This document shows, piece after piece, positions 12,999-29,546 of a stretch of 64,000 nt of DNA (positions are counted from its first letter, which is position 1; each line of letters starts with the position of its first letter). Source of the stretch: Blastochloris sulfoviridis (GTDB taxonomy: Bacteria > Pseudomonadota > Alphaproteobacteria > Rhizobiales > Xanthobacteraceae); NCBI RefSeq assembly GCF_008630065.1, contig NZ_VWPL01000001.1, positions 124,001 through 188,000 of the forward strand. The letters run 5' to 3'. Under the pieces are notes generated by a model. The model had not been told where the DNA came from. It worked only from the letters and a program-made list of their open reading frames with translations, and made no database searches. The position numbers and the translations under genes were made by a program.

Positions 12999-13252
12999 GT
13001 CTGAAATCGTTGGAATGCCGTCACAATGCCCGCAACGCCGTGCAATTCCGCTTCAGCAGGGCTGTTCAGGCGGGCAGAAACCAGCAATCGGGACACAAAT
13101 GCCGCCGCTCATGGCCGGTTTTGGAGTCGAAACTCGGTAGAATCAGTGGCGCCAATCGGCGCCTGTCGCATCACCTTGCGCGATTCCATTGGGACTCACG
13201 GAGCAATTGCGGCCGCCCGGCGTGGCAAGCCTGCTGCGGCCGCCCGCGCGAC

Positions 13253-13666
13253 TCAGGGCTGGCGGTGCTGGCGTGCCACCAGCTTCCTGCCGCTGTAGAT
13301 GGCGGCCGTCGTATCGCTGATGCGGCGGTAGTCCAGGCAGGTCTCGGTCTCTTTCGGCCGCGAGAAACGGCGGCAGAACTGGTTGCCGCGCATCGTCCAG
13401 ATGCCGTTGATTCGCGCCCGCTTTTCGCCACGGATCAACTCGTAGACCGAGGTTCCGTCGGCCTTGTGGCGGATGATCGCGCGCGAGCCGTCCGGCCCCA
13501 GCGATTCCAGCGGCACGCCGATCGCGAACGCCCGGATCTCGGCGCCGGTCATCGGCGTGCCCGGCAAGACCGCCTTCTTGCCACCCTGGGCGGCGGCGGA
13601 CACCTCCGCCATGGTGAGAACCGACAGCACACACCCGAACGCCAAGCCAGCGACCAGCCGCATCAT
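13253..13666 (-). CDS. small secreted protein of unknown function
   Basis: This 137-residue protein starts with a clear signal peptide (MMRLVAGLAFGCVLSVLTMA, cleavage near residue 24-26, SAAA). The mature part is small, basic and rich in Arg, with two Cys (FCRRF and TCLDY, residues about 97 and 108) that could form a disulfide. A GGAGGGCGGG stretch lies a few nt upstream of the double ATG. It sits between rpoC and rpsL on their strand but with long flanking gaps, so it is probably a separate unit. I recognise no family. Confidence 0.6.
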   Translation of the reverse strand: MMRLVAGLAFGCVLSVLTMAEVSAAAQGGKKAVLPGTPMTGAEIRAFAIGVPLESLGPDGSRAIIRHKADGTSVYELIRGEKRARINGIWTMRGNQFCRRFSRPKETETCLDYRRISDTTAAIYSGRKLVARQHRQP

Positions 13667-13711
13667 GTCCCGCCCTCCCCCCGGCGCCCGCCTTCCGGCT
13701 GCGGACGCCCT

Positions 13712-13756
13712 CACGCGGTTTCCGGTTGATCCCTTGGGGATACCGGGAACCGCGTG
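13712..13756. repeat. repeat family A, copy A1 (single hairpin)
   Basis: A 45-bp near-perfect palindrome opens with CACGCGGTTTCCGGTTGATC and closes with TACCGGGAACCGCGTG. It matches the first hairpin of the other family A copies but has no second or third hairpin. It lies in the 5' region of the small secreted-protein gene. Confidence 0.7.
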
Positions 13757-13999
13757 CAGCGTACGCACTCCGGCGCTGGCCGCCAAGCCGCGGAGCCGCG
13801 AGGCACCAATACGCAAACGGCCGCCCGAAGGCGGCCGTCGATGCGTTGTACCTGCCCCGCGGCCAGCCTCGCGGCCGCGGGGACGCAGCCTTCTCCGCAA
13901 ACGCAAGAACCGGTCTCGCGAAAACGACTGCGTTGACCCGCCGGCTTGAAGCACGGCTTGCAGCGTCCGCCCGACCCGATGGGATCGGCGGGCGCTCTG

Positions 14000-14125
14000 A
14001 TGCGGTGCCCGGATGATCCCTTCGGGATCCCGGAGACGATCTCGCCGAAAGACCCCTGATCCGCGGGGGCATTTCGGGGATCGGCAGACGGTTCTCCGGC
14101 CCGGTCGGCCGGAAAACCGTATGCC
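14000..14125. repeat. repeat family A, copy A2 (three hairpins)
   Basis: Three stem-loops follow each other: one around TGATCCCTTCGGGATCCCGG, one pairing CGCCGAAAGACCCC with GGGGGCATTTCGG, and one pairing ACGGTTCTCCGGCC with GGCCGGAAAACCGT. It follows the rpoC stop codon by about 17 nt (on rpoC's strand) and may serve as a terminator. Confidence 0.75.
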
Positions 14126-14141
14126 GTGGGATGCGGCCGCG

Positions 14142-18335
<4,194 letters not shown>

Positions 18336-18445
18336 CGTCTCCTTGTGCCGCTCATCCGGGACACCGCCTTGACCCGGACCACCGGCGAAAATTCGAAATT
18401 ACGGTCGGCGCGGGGCGGCCGGGCCGCCCCGCCTGCGCACGCGCT

Positions 18446-22567
<4,122 letters not shown>

Positions 22568-22924
22568 CGTGTCCTCGTTGCTCGCCGGCATGCGCCGGCC
22601 GGAGGGTCGACGTCCCCCGCTGCGGGGAACTCCGTCGGCGGCGACCCTCGGTCCGCCGTCCCCGGCTCTCCGGGGCGTCTTACGCACGCATCCCGCCGAA
22701 GCGATCCGGCGGGAGACCGGCTCGGAGCCGGCTGAAATCCATCACTCGCAATCCATCACTCAAAAGACCGCGTCACTCGCAAGACCGCGTCACCCGAAAG
22801 ACCGCATCACCCGAAAGGCCGTGACGCGACGAAATCCGTGACGCGACGCCGTCCCGCCCGGCCGCCGGGCGGAGTGCGCGCAGCGGCCCCGGGACGATGT
22901 CCCGAAGCCACCGCACGCGACGTC
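22568..22924 (-). other. rplL-rpoB intercistronic region with 17-bp tandem repeats
   Basis: No gene is visible. The stretch holds GC-rich self-complementary segments (22620-22740) and three tandem 17-bp units at 22764-22814 (AAGACCGCGTCACTCGC and variants) with a decayed fourth copy. In enterics this spacer carries an attenuator and an RNase III site that set the L7/L12 to beta ratio; a similar role is plausible here. Confidence 0.5.
22764..22831. repeat. 17-bp tandem repeat, three to four units
   Basis: Units start at 22764, 22781, 22798 and 22815. The first three differ by one to three bases (AAGACCGCGTCACYCGM type), and the fourth is degenerate. A shorter duplication (CCATCACTC) lies just before, at 22739 and 22753. 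Confidence 0.8.
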
Positions 22925-23302
22925 TCACTTGAGTTCGACCTTGGCGCCGACCTTCTCGAGCTGCGCCTTGATCTTTTCGGCCTCGTCCTTGGCCACGCCT
23001 TCCTTGACCGGCTTGGGCGCGCCCTCGACCAGGTCCTTGGCCTCCTTCAGGCCGAGACCGGTGATCGCGCGCACTTCCTTGATCACCTCGATCTTCTTGT
23101 CGCCAGCCGCGGCCAGGATCACGTCGAACTCGGTCTTCTCTTCGACCGGCGCCGCAGCGGCGGCAGCGCCCGGCGCCGCGGCAACCGCGACCGCCGCAGC
23201 GGCCGACACGCCCCAGCCTTCTTCGAGCAGCTTGGTCAGCTCGGCCATTTCGAGCACGGTCAGAGCGGACAGCTCGTCGTAAATCTTCTGCAGATCAGCC
23301 AT
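22925..23302 (-). CDS. rplL: 50S ribosomal protein L7/L12
   Basis: This 125-residue stalk protein recruits translational GTPases. It has the N-terminal dimerisation helix ([20 protein letters not shown]), an Ala-rich hinge (about residues 37-52) and the C-terminal domain with [20 protein letters not shown] and [12 protein letters not shown]. It follows rplJ by 43 nt. Confidence 0.97.
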   Translation of the reverse strand: MADLQKIYDELSALTVLEMAELTKLLEEGWGVSAAAAVAVAAAPGAAAAAAPVEEKTEFDVILAAAGDKKIEVIKEVRAITGLGLKEAKDLVEGAPKPVKEGVAKDEAEKIKAQLEKVGAKVELK

Positions 23303-23345
23303 TGAATATGGTCCTTATCGGTTCGAACCGGAGTTTCGAGAAGCC

Positions 23346-23864
23346 TCACGCGGCTTCGCGCTTTTCGGCATAGGCCTTGAGCAGGCGGGCCATCTTGGCC
23401 GACGGCTCCTTGGACAGCTGGGCGAACTTGGTGGCCGGCGCACTGAGGACGCCAACCAGCCGCGCACGCAGCTCGTCGAGCGAGGGCAGAGTGGCAAGCG
23501 CCTTCACCCCGTCGACACTGAGAGCCGTCTTGCCCATCGCGCCGCCCAGGATCACGAACTTGTCGTGCGCCTTGGCGAAGTCGAGGGCGGCCTTGGGAGC
23601 GGCCACCGGATCGCCCGAATAGGCGATCAGCGTCGGCCCCTTGAGCAGGGGCGCGATGGTGGCAGCATCCGTGCCTTCGAGCGCGATCTTCGCGAGGCGG
23701 TTCTTCGCGACCTTCACGCTGGCGCCGGCCTTCTTCATCTGCTTGCGCAGGTTCTGAAGCTGGGCGACCGTGAGGCCGGAATAATGGGCGACGACGACGA
23801 CGCTCGAAGTCTTGAAAACCTCGTTGAGCGACTCGACGACGACCTTCTTTTCCGCGCGATCCAC
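23346..23864 (-). CDS. rplJ: 50S ribosomal protein L10
   Basis: L10 (172 residues) anchors L7/L12 dimers to the ribosome. The protein begins with GTG-encoded Met then [20 protein letters not shown], the usual rhizobial start; the long upstream frame has no L10 similarity. [20 protein letters not shown] and the C-terminal L12-binding helix ([16 protein letters not shown]) are present. L10 with L12 normally represses its own mRNA through a leader, and a long leader is present. Confidence 0.95.
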   Translation of the reverse strand: MDRAEKKVVVESLNEVFKTSSVVVVAHYSGLTVAQLQNLRKQMKKAGASVKVAKNRLAKIALEGTDAATIAPLLKGPTLIAYSGDPVAAPKAALDFAKAHDKFVILGGAMGKTALSVDGVKALATLPSLDELRARLVGVLSAPATKFAQLSKEPSAKMARLLKAYAEKREAA

Positions 23865-24270
23865 GCTTCGTCTCCGTTGGCGGAACGATCGAAGATCGTC
23901 CGCCTGTTGCACCTGCCGGCCCGTCTGGCGGAACACGTCTCGCCTCGCAGGACGGCGCTCGGGTTGCCCTGTCCCCCCGGGCGCCGCGAACGGGCCGAGG
24001 TGCTGGTTCGAACCGGTCTCCGGGAACGGCCAGAAGTCGGCCACGCCCGGGGTCGGCTGATCCCCCGTCTGTGCAGGCCCAGAAGGCGTTCTGTTCCTTC
24101 AAGGATTAGGCCGTCGCCGGCACCTGCAGTCTCGGACAGGACGAGGCCGGACGGGCAAGCCCGCCGGCCCCACCGCGCCGGGGATCACCCGGCAACGGAT
24201 CTCTTCAAGCTTCCGGCCGAGGCCGGAGCCAAACTCTCAAATAAGCGTTCTTGATGCAGTTTGTCAGCCC
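23865..24270 (-). promoter_or_regulatory. rplJ leader region (candidate L10 autoregulation site)
   Basis: The 406 nt between rplA and rplJ contain no gene. At the equivalent place most bacteria have an L10(L12)4-binding leader. The region is GC-rich with many self-complementary stretches, but I could not fold it by eye to the canonical kink-turn, so the assignment rests on position and length. Confidence 0.45.
24238..24267 (-). promoter_or_regulatory. weak candidate promoter for rplJL-rpoBC
   Basis: CTGACA (24267-24262) is followed after 18 nt by TATTTG (24243-24238) in a locally AT-rich patch just after the rplA stop. The -35 matches five of six bases and the -10 only three. The E. coli rplJ promoter lies at the same relative place. 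Confidence 0.3.
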
Positions 24271-24981
24271 CTAAACTGCCTTTTCGCCGCCAATCACTGT
24301 GGATGGCTCCACCTTGACCCCCGGCCCCATGGTCGAGGAGACGGCCACACGCTGAAGATAGGTGCCCTTGGCACCCGACGGCTTGGCCTTGACCACCGCG
24401 TCGGTGAAGGCGCGGATGTTCTCGACCAGCTTGTCGGTCGTGAACGACACCTTGCCGATGCCGCCATGAATGATGCCGGCCTTCTCGACGCGGAACTCGA
24501 CCGCGCCGCCCTTGGCCGCCTTCACGGCGCCGCCGACGTCCATGGTCACGGTGCCGACCTTCGGGTTCGGCATCAGGCCGCGCGGGCCCAGCACCTTGCC
24601 GAGGCGGCCGACCAGCGGCATCAGGTCCGGCGTGGCGATGCAGCGGTCGAACTCGATGGTGCCGCCCTGCACGATCTCCAGCAGATCCTCGGCGCCGACG
24701 ATGTCGGCTCCGGCCGCCTTGGCCTCGTCGGCCTTGGCGCCGCGCGCGAACACCGCCACCCGCACCGTGCGGCCGGAGCCGTTGGGCAGGTTGCAGACGC
24801 CGCGCACCATCTGGTCGGCGTGGCGCGGGTCGACGCCGAGATTGAGCGCCACCTCGACGGTCTCGTCGAACTTGGCCTTGCTGCGCGACTTGATGAGCTC
24901 CACCGCCTCCGGGAGGGTGTAGAGCTTGGCGCGGTCGATGCCCTCGCGGGCGGTGCGGATACGCTTGCCAGCTTTGCTCAT
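24271..24981 (-). CDS. rplA: 50S ribosomal protein L1
   Basis: L1 (236 residues) forms the mobile L1 stalk and represses the rplKA mRNA in enterics. [20 protein letters not shown], the [20 protein letters not shown] loop and the [20 protein letters not shown] end are canonical. The ATG at 24981 lies 4 nt after the rplK stop, so an upstream start would overlap rplK. Confidence 0.97.
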   Translation of the reverse strand: MSKAGKRIRTAREGIDRAKLYTLPEAVELIKSRSKAKFDETVEVALNLGVDPRHADQMVRGVCNLPNGSGRTVRVAVFARGAKADEAKAAGADIVGAEDLLEIVQGGTIEFDRCIATPDLMPLVGRLGKVLGPRGLMPNPKVGTVTMDVGGAVKAAKGGAVEFRVEKAGIIHGGIGKVSFTTDKLVENIRAFTDAVVKAKPSGAKGTYLQRVAVSSTMGPGVKVEPSTVIGGEKAV

Positions 24982-24985
24982 GGCC

Positions 24986-25417
24986 TTACCCCACCACCTC
25001 AAGGCCCATCGAGCGGGCGGAACCTTCGATCATGCGCGCAGCCGACTCGATCGAGTCGCAATTGAGGTCGACCATCTTCTTCTCGGCGATCTCGCGAATC
25101 TGCTCGGCGGTGACGCGCCCGGCCTTGGCGCCGCGACCCGGCGTCTTGGAGCCCGACTGAAGACCGGCGGCCTGCTTGAGGAAGTAGGAGACCGGCGGCT
25201 GCTTCATCTCGAAGGTGAAGGAGCGGTCCTGATAGGCGGTGATGACGACCGGGATGGGCGTGCCCTTGGTCATCTGCGCCGTCTTGGCGTTGAACGCCTT
25301 GCAGAATTCCATGATGTTGAGACCGCGCTGGCCGAGCGCGGGGCCGATCGGCGGCTGCGGCGTCGCGGCGCCCGCCGCCACCTGCAGCTTGATGTAGCCG
25401 GTGATTTTCTTTGCCAT
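24986..25417 (-). CDS. rplK: 50S ribosomal protein L11
   Basis: L11 (143 residues) binds the GTPase-associated centre and is needed for RelA activation. [20 protein letters not shown], the N-terminal Pro-rich loop [19 protein letters not shown] (thiostrepton site) and the C-terminal [12 protein letters not shown] are normal. It is 4 nt before rplA and 101 nt after nusG. Confidence 0.97.
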   Translation of the reverse strand: MAKKITGYIKLQVAAGAATPQPPIGPALGQRGLNIMEFCKAFNAKTAQMTKGTPIPVVITAYQDRSFTFEMKQPPVSYFLKQAAGLQSGSKTPGRGAKAGRVTAEQIREIAEKKMVDLNCDSIESAARMIEGSARSMGLEVVG

Positions 25418-25518
25418 CTGTCACTCCCGTGGCCGGATGCCCGGCCGATTCAGGGTTTCGTGGTGCGGGTCGGACGCTTGGCCGGCGCCCTCGCCTTCCA
25501 CATCGAGCCGGTCGAAGC

Positions 25519-26049
25519 TCAGAGCTTCTCGACCTGCCCGAACTCAAGCTCGACCGGGGTGGGCCGGCCGAAGATCGAGACCGCCACCTTCAGCCGAGAT
25601 CTGGCTTCGTCGACTTCCTCGACGAAGCCGCTGAACGAGGCGAACGGGCCGTCCGCCACGCGGACCTGCTCGCCAACCTCGAAACTGATCGTCGCCTTGG
25701 GCCGTTCCACGCCCTCCTGCATCTGGTGCAGGATGCGGTTGGCCTCGGCGTCGGAAATCGGGATTGGCTTCTTGTCCGCTCCCAGGAAGCCCGTCACCTT
25801 CGGCGTGTTCTTGATGAGATGATAGGCTTCGTCAGTGAGGCTGCACTTCACCAGCACGTAGCCAGGGAAAAACTTCCGCTCCGAATCGACCTTCCGGCCG
25901 CGCCTGATCTCGACCACCTTCTCGGTGGGGACCAGGATCTGCTCGAACAGATCGTTCAGCCCGCGGCTCGCCGCCTGCTCGCGAATCGATTCGGCGACCT
26001 TCTTCTCGAAATTCGAATAGGCGTGGACGATATACCAATGAGCCGCCAT
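25519..26049 (-). CDS. nusG: transcription elongation/antitermination factor NusG
   Basis: NusG (176 residues) couples RNA polymerase to Rho and the ribosome. The NGN domain (MAAHWYIVHAYSNFEKKVAESI to about residue 115) and the KOW domain (EVGEQVRVADGPFASFSGFV) are intact. It follows secE by 13 nt and precedes rplK. Confidence 0.97.
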   Translation of the reverse strand: MAAHWYIVHAYSNFEKKVAESIREQAASRGLNDLFEQILVPTEKVVEIRRGRKVDSERKFFPGYVLVKCSLTDEAYHLIKNTPKVTGFLGADKKPIPISDAEANRILHQMQEGVERPKATISFEVGEQVRVADGPFASFSGFVEEVDEARSRLKVAVSIFGRPTPVELEFGQVEKL

Positions 26050-26062
26050 TGCCGGGTGACCT

Positions 26063-26260
26063 TCAGGCGCCGATCGACAGCAGAGCCGACAGGCCGAGCC
26101 GAATCATCCAGTCGACGAGCATGAAAAAGACGGCGGAGGCGACAGCCATGACCAGCACCATCACCGTGGTGATGGCGGTCTCCCGGCGCGTCGGCCAGGT
26201 GACCTTCTCGGTCTCCGAGCGGACCTGCTGCAAGAATTCGAGGGGATTGGTCTTCGCCAT
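26063..26260 (-). CDS. secE: preprotein translocase subunit SecE
   Basis: SecE (65 residues) clamps SecY in the membrane. It has the short amphipathic segment QQVRSETEKVTWPTRRETAI and a single membrane helix (TTVMVLVMAVASAVFFMLVD), the minimal one-helix form usual in alphaproteobacteria. The ATG at 26260 gives the standard start MAKTNPLEF. Confidence 0.96.
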   Translation of the reverse strand: MAKTNPLEFLQQVRSETEKVTWPTRRETAITTVMVLVMAVASAVFFMLVDWMIRLGLSALLSIGA

Positions 26261-26447
26261 GATGTCCGCTTGAACGATTCCACTTGAACGAGTCTGCGTG
26301 AACAATTCCGTCTGATCGACACGTCCGCCGAACCCGCTCCGCCGGGCCATGGCTGCCTCGTATCGGCCCCGAGGCCGGGTCGAAGCCGGCAGCCGGCGCT
26401 ACGGATGCCGGAAACCGACCGTGGTATCGCCGCCTTGGTTTCTGCAG

Positions 26448-26479
26448 GCCGAAGCTGGCAGAAGCCGAAGCTGGCAGGA
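26448..26479. repeat. 16-bp duplication that includes the 3' end of tRNA-Trp
   Basis: GCCGAAGCTGGCAG occurs at 26448 and again at 26464, a tandem 16-bp period. The second copy covers the CTGCCA 3' end of the tRNA, so the tRNA tail is duplicated directly downstream of the gene. Confidence 0.75.
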
Positions 26480-26548
26480 GTGGAGGGACTCGAACCCCCA
26501 ACCCCCGGTTTTGGAGACCGGTGCTCTAGCCAGTTGAGCTACACTCCT
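26472..26548 (-). tRNA. tRNA-Trp (anticodon CCA), CCA end encoded
   Basis: The acceptor stem AGGAGTG/CACTCCT, D arm GTAGCTCAACTGGCTAGAGC, anticodon loop CT-CCA-AA and T arm with GTTCGAGTC are complete, followed by discriminator G and an encoded CCA. The anticodon CCA reads UGG. It precedes secE by about 210 nt, the conserved alphaproteobacterial arrangement. Confidence 0.97.
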
Positions 26549-26618
26549 CCGGGCGACAGGACGCGCGGCTGCACGTGAGCCATGGCACATCCTCCGTCAT
26601 TCCTCGGAATGGTGAACA

Positions 26619-26645
26619 CGTATACGACGCACCGGCCCTTGTCCA
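26619..26645 (-). promoter_or_regulatory. weak candidate promoter of tRNA-Trp/secE
   Basis: On the minus strand TGGACA (26645-26640) precedes TATACG (26624-26619) with a 15-nt spacer, which is short. It points at the tRNA gene and starts about 65 nt upstream of it. The rest of this stretch up to tspO shows no gene. Confidence 0.3.
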
Positions 26646-26846
26646 GCCCCCGCCCCCACTCGGACGCGGCGCATTTGCGGGCCGATTTTCGCTGGGAGTC
26701 CGTTGATTTGGCGACATTGGGCAATCCGGGCCCGGACGCCGCCCGTAAATTCGCTTATAAGTTCGAACACGCTGGGATGAGGCGCCCCCCGACCACGCAC
26801 TGGGACCTCGCCGAACAACTCGAACAAGAAACGGACTCACAAGGCC

Positions 26847-27350
26847 ATGATGGACATCACGTCGCTGCTCGCCCTCGCCGGCTTCTTCGCCCTCTGCTTC
26901 GCCGCGGCCTCCACCGGCGCCAAGTACGGCCCGGACGAATGGTACCGCTCCATCGCCAAGCCGGCCTGGATTCCGCCCAACTGGGCGTTCGCGCCGGCCT
27001 GGATGGTGTTCTATTCGCTGCTCGCCGTGGCCGGCTGGCTGGTGTGGCGCGAGGCGGGCATTGCCGGCGCCGCCGTGCCGCTGACGCTCTATGTGCTGCA
27101 TATCTTCTTCAACGGCATCTGGTCGCCGCTGTTCTTCGGCTGGCACCGCGTCGACCTCGCGCTGATCGATGCCGGCGCCATGTGGCTGTCGCTGGTGGCC
27201 ACCATCATCGCCTTCGCCCAGGTCAGCACCACCGCCGCCTGGCTCTTGGTGATCTATCTCGGCTGGGTGACCTTCGCCTTCCTGCTCAATCTGGCGGTGC
27301 TGCGGCTCAATCGCGACCGGCCGCTCGATTCGCTCGCCTCGAAGAGCTGA
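26847..27350 (+). CDS. tspO: TspO/MBR family tryptophan-rich sensory protein
   Basis: This 167-residue, five-helix membrane protein is Trp/Tyr rich. It shows family landmarks: YGPDEWYRSIAKPAWIPPNW near the first loop, MVFYSLLAVAGWLVW, and FNGIWSPLFFGWHRVDLALI. TspO binds porphyrins and in Rhodobacter sphaeroides modulates photosynthesis gene expression in response to oxygen. The double ATG follows a weak ribosome site. It is a single-gene unit, diverging from tRNA-Trp and followed by a strong hairpin at 27365. Confidence 0.9.
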   Translation: MMDITSLLALAGFFALCFAAASTGAKYGPDEWYRSIAKPAWIPPNWAFAPAWMVFYSLLAVAGWLVWREAGIAGAAVPLTLYVLHIFFNGIWSPLFFGWHRVDLALIDAGAMWLSLVATIIAFAQVSTTAAWLLVIYLGWVTFAFLLNLAVLRLNRDRPLDSLASKS

Positions 27351-27364
27351 CACACGTCGCCACA

Positions 27365-27394
27365 ACGCGGCCGGGACACTGCGCCCGGCCGCGT
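27365..27394 (+). terminator. hairpin after tspO
   Basis: A perfect 11-bp stem, ACGCGGCCGGG with CCCGGCCGCGT, with an 8-nt loop lies 14 nt after the tspO stop. There is no T-run behind it, so it may act with Rho or as an RNA-stabilising stem. Confidence 0.65.
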
Positions 27395-27436
27395 GTCGGA
27401 TTTGCCGGCGGGGCAATGTCGGATATGCGACATGGC

Positions 27437-27461
27437 CGTTATGTAATCAGACAATACAGCG
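27437..27461. promoter_or_regulatory. candidate ModE-type (Mo) box 1
   Basis: The dyad-like motif opens with CGTTATGTAATC and closes with CAATACAGCG. It matches 19 of 24 aligned positions of a second site at 29488-29511 beside mop and resembles half of the E. coli ModE consensus (CGCTATATA). It lies 130 nt before a molybdoenzyme-maturation gene. Confidence 0.45.
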
Positions 27462-27590
27462 CTCCGCGGGCCCCGGCGATGGCGGCGGGCGGCAGCACCC
27501 TTCCTCAACATATTGATATTTATCGATTTTTAATTTCGCCGGCTTTGGCGCGCGGCTTGCATTTGCTTCTGCGACAGACGGGAGTCCGCC

Positions 27591-28493
27591 ATGCCGCAAC
27601 GCCATCGCCGCCCGCTTGCCATCGTGCTCGGCACCAATGAAATCGCCTCCGCGGTCGCCGTGCTGCTGCGCCGCCAGGGCTATTCGGTGGTGCTGTCGCA
27701 CGATCCCGCCCCGCCGGTGATGCGGCGCGCCATGGCCTTTCATGATGCGCTCTATGACGACCGCTGCGTGCTGGAGACCGTTGTCGGGCGTCGGGCGGAG
27801 ACCTGGCCGGAGCTGGTGCAGGTGCTGGCGGCGCCGAACACCGTGGCGGTGACCCGCCTCGCCCTCACCGACCTCATCGTGCAGGGGCCGATCGACGTGC
27901 TGGTCGACGGCCGGATGCAGAAATACGCCGTCACCCCCGATCTGCGCCACCTCGCCGGCATCACCGTCGGGCTGGGGCCGGGCTTCAGGATCGGCTTCAA
28001 CTGCGACATCGCGGTGGAGACCTGCCCGGCCTGCACCGGCCTCCTGGTCACAAGCGGCGCCACGCTGGACGCCGACGGCATCCCGGCCCGACTCGGCAAT
28101 GCCGGCCGCGAGCGCTTCGCCTATGCGCCGGCCGCGGGGCGCTGGCGCACCGCCATCGAGATCGGCACCCGCGTGTTCAAGGGGTTCCCGGTCGGCCACC
28201 TCGACGGCGTGCCGGTGGCGGCGCCGTTCGACGGCGTGCTGCGCGGCGTGGTGCGGGACGGGCTCTTCGTGCCGGTACGCACCAAGCTGTTGGAGATCGA
28301 CCCGCGCGGCCGCCAGGCGCGCTGGACCGGCATCGACGAGCGGCCGCGCGCCATCGCGCTCGCCACGCTCAAGGCGGTGATGAGCCGCGCCGCCCAGCAG
28401 CCGCTGCAGCCGGCGTTCGCGCCCCCCACCGCGATGGCGTCGTCGGCACTTCAAGTTTCGATTCAGAATCCGGAAATGCCGGCAAGCCGTTGA
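27591..28493 (+). CDS. YqeB/EF2563-type molybdoenzyme maturation protein
   Basis: This 300-residue protein resembles the EF2563/YqeB family, which accompanies selenium-dependent and related molybdenum hydroxylases; its biochemical role is unsettled. A Rossmann-like start (IVLGTNEIASAVAVLLRRQGYSVVL split after RRQ) is followed by RRAMAFHDALYDD, VDGRMQKYAV and IGLNC-like text (ITVGLGPGF, FNCDIAVET), which are the family core. The C-terminal 40 residues are variable. It is next to modD and mop, supporting a molybdenum-cofactor link. A CAGACGGGAGT ribosome site precedes the ATG. Confidence 0.75.
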   Translation: MPQRHRRPLAIVLGTNEIASAVAVLLRRQGYSVVLSHDPAPPVMRRAMAFHDALYDDRCVLETVVGRRAETWPELVQVLAAPNTVAVTRLALTDLIVQGPIDVLVDGRMQKYAVTPDLRHLAGITVGLGPGFRIGFNCDIAVETCPACTGLLVTSGATLDADGIPARLGNAGRERFAYAPAAGRWRTAIEIGTRVFKGFPVGHLDGVPVAAPFDGVLRGVVRDGLFVPVRTKLLEIDPRGRQARWTGIDERPRAIALATLKAVMSRAAQQPLQPAFAPPTAMASSALQVSIQNPEMPASR

Positions 28494-28555
28494 TATGACG
28501 GCGTTTCATCTCTCCTCAGAGCCTGCTTTTAACGTGCCGATTCTGAGATTTCGCT

Positions 28556-29401
28556 TCAAGCCGGGGCGATGCGCACCGCCACGTCGAGCGGCTTGGCGGT
28601 ATAGGGCGCCGAGGTGACGATGACCCGTGCGCCGGCCGCGACATAGGCGCCGGCCCGCTCGGCATTGATGCCGCCGGCAGCGGCGACGAGGGCGCGCGGC
28701 GCCACCGCCCGCAGCCGGGCCGCCAGCTCGGCCACCGCCTCGACCGTGAACTTCTCGGCCTGGATGACATCGGCACCGGCGGCCGCCCAGGTCACGCCCT
28801 CCTCGACCGAGGCGACCTCGACCACGGCCGCGCGCTCCGGCGCGCCACGGCGCAGGCGGGCGATGGTCGCGGCCGGCGGCTCGCCGCCGAGGAACGCCCT
28901 GTGCTCGGCAAACACCAGGATGGTCTCCGACAGGCCCAGCCGGTGCGGCACCCCGCCCCCGGCCATCAGCGCCTTCAGCGACAGCGCCTTGGCGCCGGGA
29001 ACCATCTTGCGGGTGCCGGCGACCGCGGCATCGGGATTGACGGCGCGCGCCGCCTCGACGATCGCCCGCGTCGCGGTGGCGATGCCCGCCGCCGTCTCGA
29101 TCAGAAGCTGGCCCATCTTCCAGCCGCGGTGCAGCGCGCCGGCCGGGCCGTGCGCGGCCAGGATCGGCGCCCCGGCCGCCAGCGCCACGCCGGAGGCTGT
29201 GAACGTCTCGACCGTGCACCCGGCCAGCGCCAGGAGCCGCGCGGCATCCTCCACCGCCGCCGCCACCATCGGGCCGCGGGCGGCAAAGGTCATCGTGCCG
29301 GGGGCGTCCCCGATGCCCAACAGGTGGGTGGTGAGGTCGCCCAGCGGAACGTCGTCCGAAAGGAGGGAATCGAGCGCGGCATCGCCAAGCGGAAAGGGCA
29401 T
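28556..29401 (-). CDS. modD: ModD, nicotinate-nucleotide pyrophosphorylase-like protein
   Basis: This 281-residue protein has the NadC/quinolinate phosphoribosyltransferase fold. The AGTRKMVPGAKALSLKALMA motif and GGGVPHRLGLSETILVF are the ModD versions of NadC phosphate-binding motifs, and AAAGGINAERAGAYVAAGA is the C-terminal barrel loop. ModD genes sit with molybdate transport genes in purple bacteria, and their true substrate is unknown. The ATG at 29401 matches the family start. It converges with the YqeB-type gene and diverges from mop. Confidence 0.85.
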   Translation of the reverse strand: MPFPLGDAALDSLLSDDVPLGDLTTHLLGIGDAPGTMTFAARGPMVAAAVEDAARLLALAGCTVETFTASGVALAAGAPILAAHGPAGALHRGWKMGQLLIETAAGIATATRAIVEAARAVNPDAAVAGTRKMVPGAKALSLKALMAGGGVPHRLGLSETILVFAEHRAFLGGEPPAATIARLRRGAPERAAVVEVASVEEGVTWAAAGADVIQAEKFTVEAVAELAARLRAVAPRALVAAAGGINAERAGAYVAAGARVIVTSAPYTAKPLDVAVRIAPA

Positions 29402-29487
29402 GATCTTTGGGCCTTGTTGGAAATCCGTCTGCGGGCCTCGCGCCCGGGCGGCGCGACCACTCCTCGCTCGACCGGACCGGGGCGTTT

Positions 29488-29511
29488 CGCTATGTATCTG
29501 CCGATACGGCG
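29488..29511. promoter_or_regulatory. candidate ModE-type (Mo) box 2
   Basis: The motif opens with CGCTATGTATC and closes with CGATACGGCG. It forms an inverted repeat (TTCGC..GTATC against GATAC..GCGAA, 29486-29513). It lies between the divergent modD and mop starts, 36 nt before mop, where a Mo-responsive regulator would act on both. Confidence 0.55.
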
Positions 29512-29546
29512 AAGCGGCAAGCCGCCGCCGGAACTGAGAGGACAAC

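Larger units (their letters stand above)
13667..14141. other. rpoC to small secreted protein gene spacer
   Basis: This 475-nt spacer holds no convincing gene. It contains two copies of repeat family A: a single long hairpin at 13712-13756 and a three-hairpin copy at 14000-14125, the latter 17 nt after the rpoC stop, where it could end rpoBC transcription. Confidence 0.6.

Noticed and set aside
22764-22831. Short CRISPR-like array
   Set aside because: Units of 17 bp are contiguous without spacers, and no cas gene is near. It is a simple tandem repeat.
26700-26800. FNR/FixK or PpsR box upstream of tspO
   Set aside because: TTGAT occurs but without the matching ATCAA at the required spacing, and no TGT-N12-ACA pair was found.
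27395-27590. Moco riboswitch upstream of the molybdoenzyme maturation gene
   Set aside because: The spacer is too AT-rich and short of the conserved stems; the dyad motif at 27437 explains its features better.
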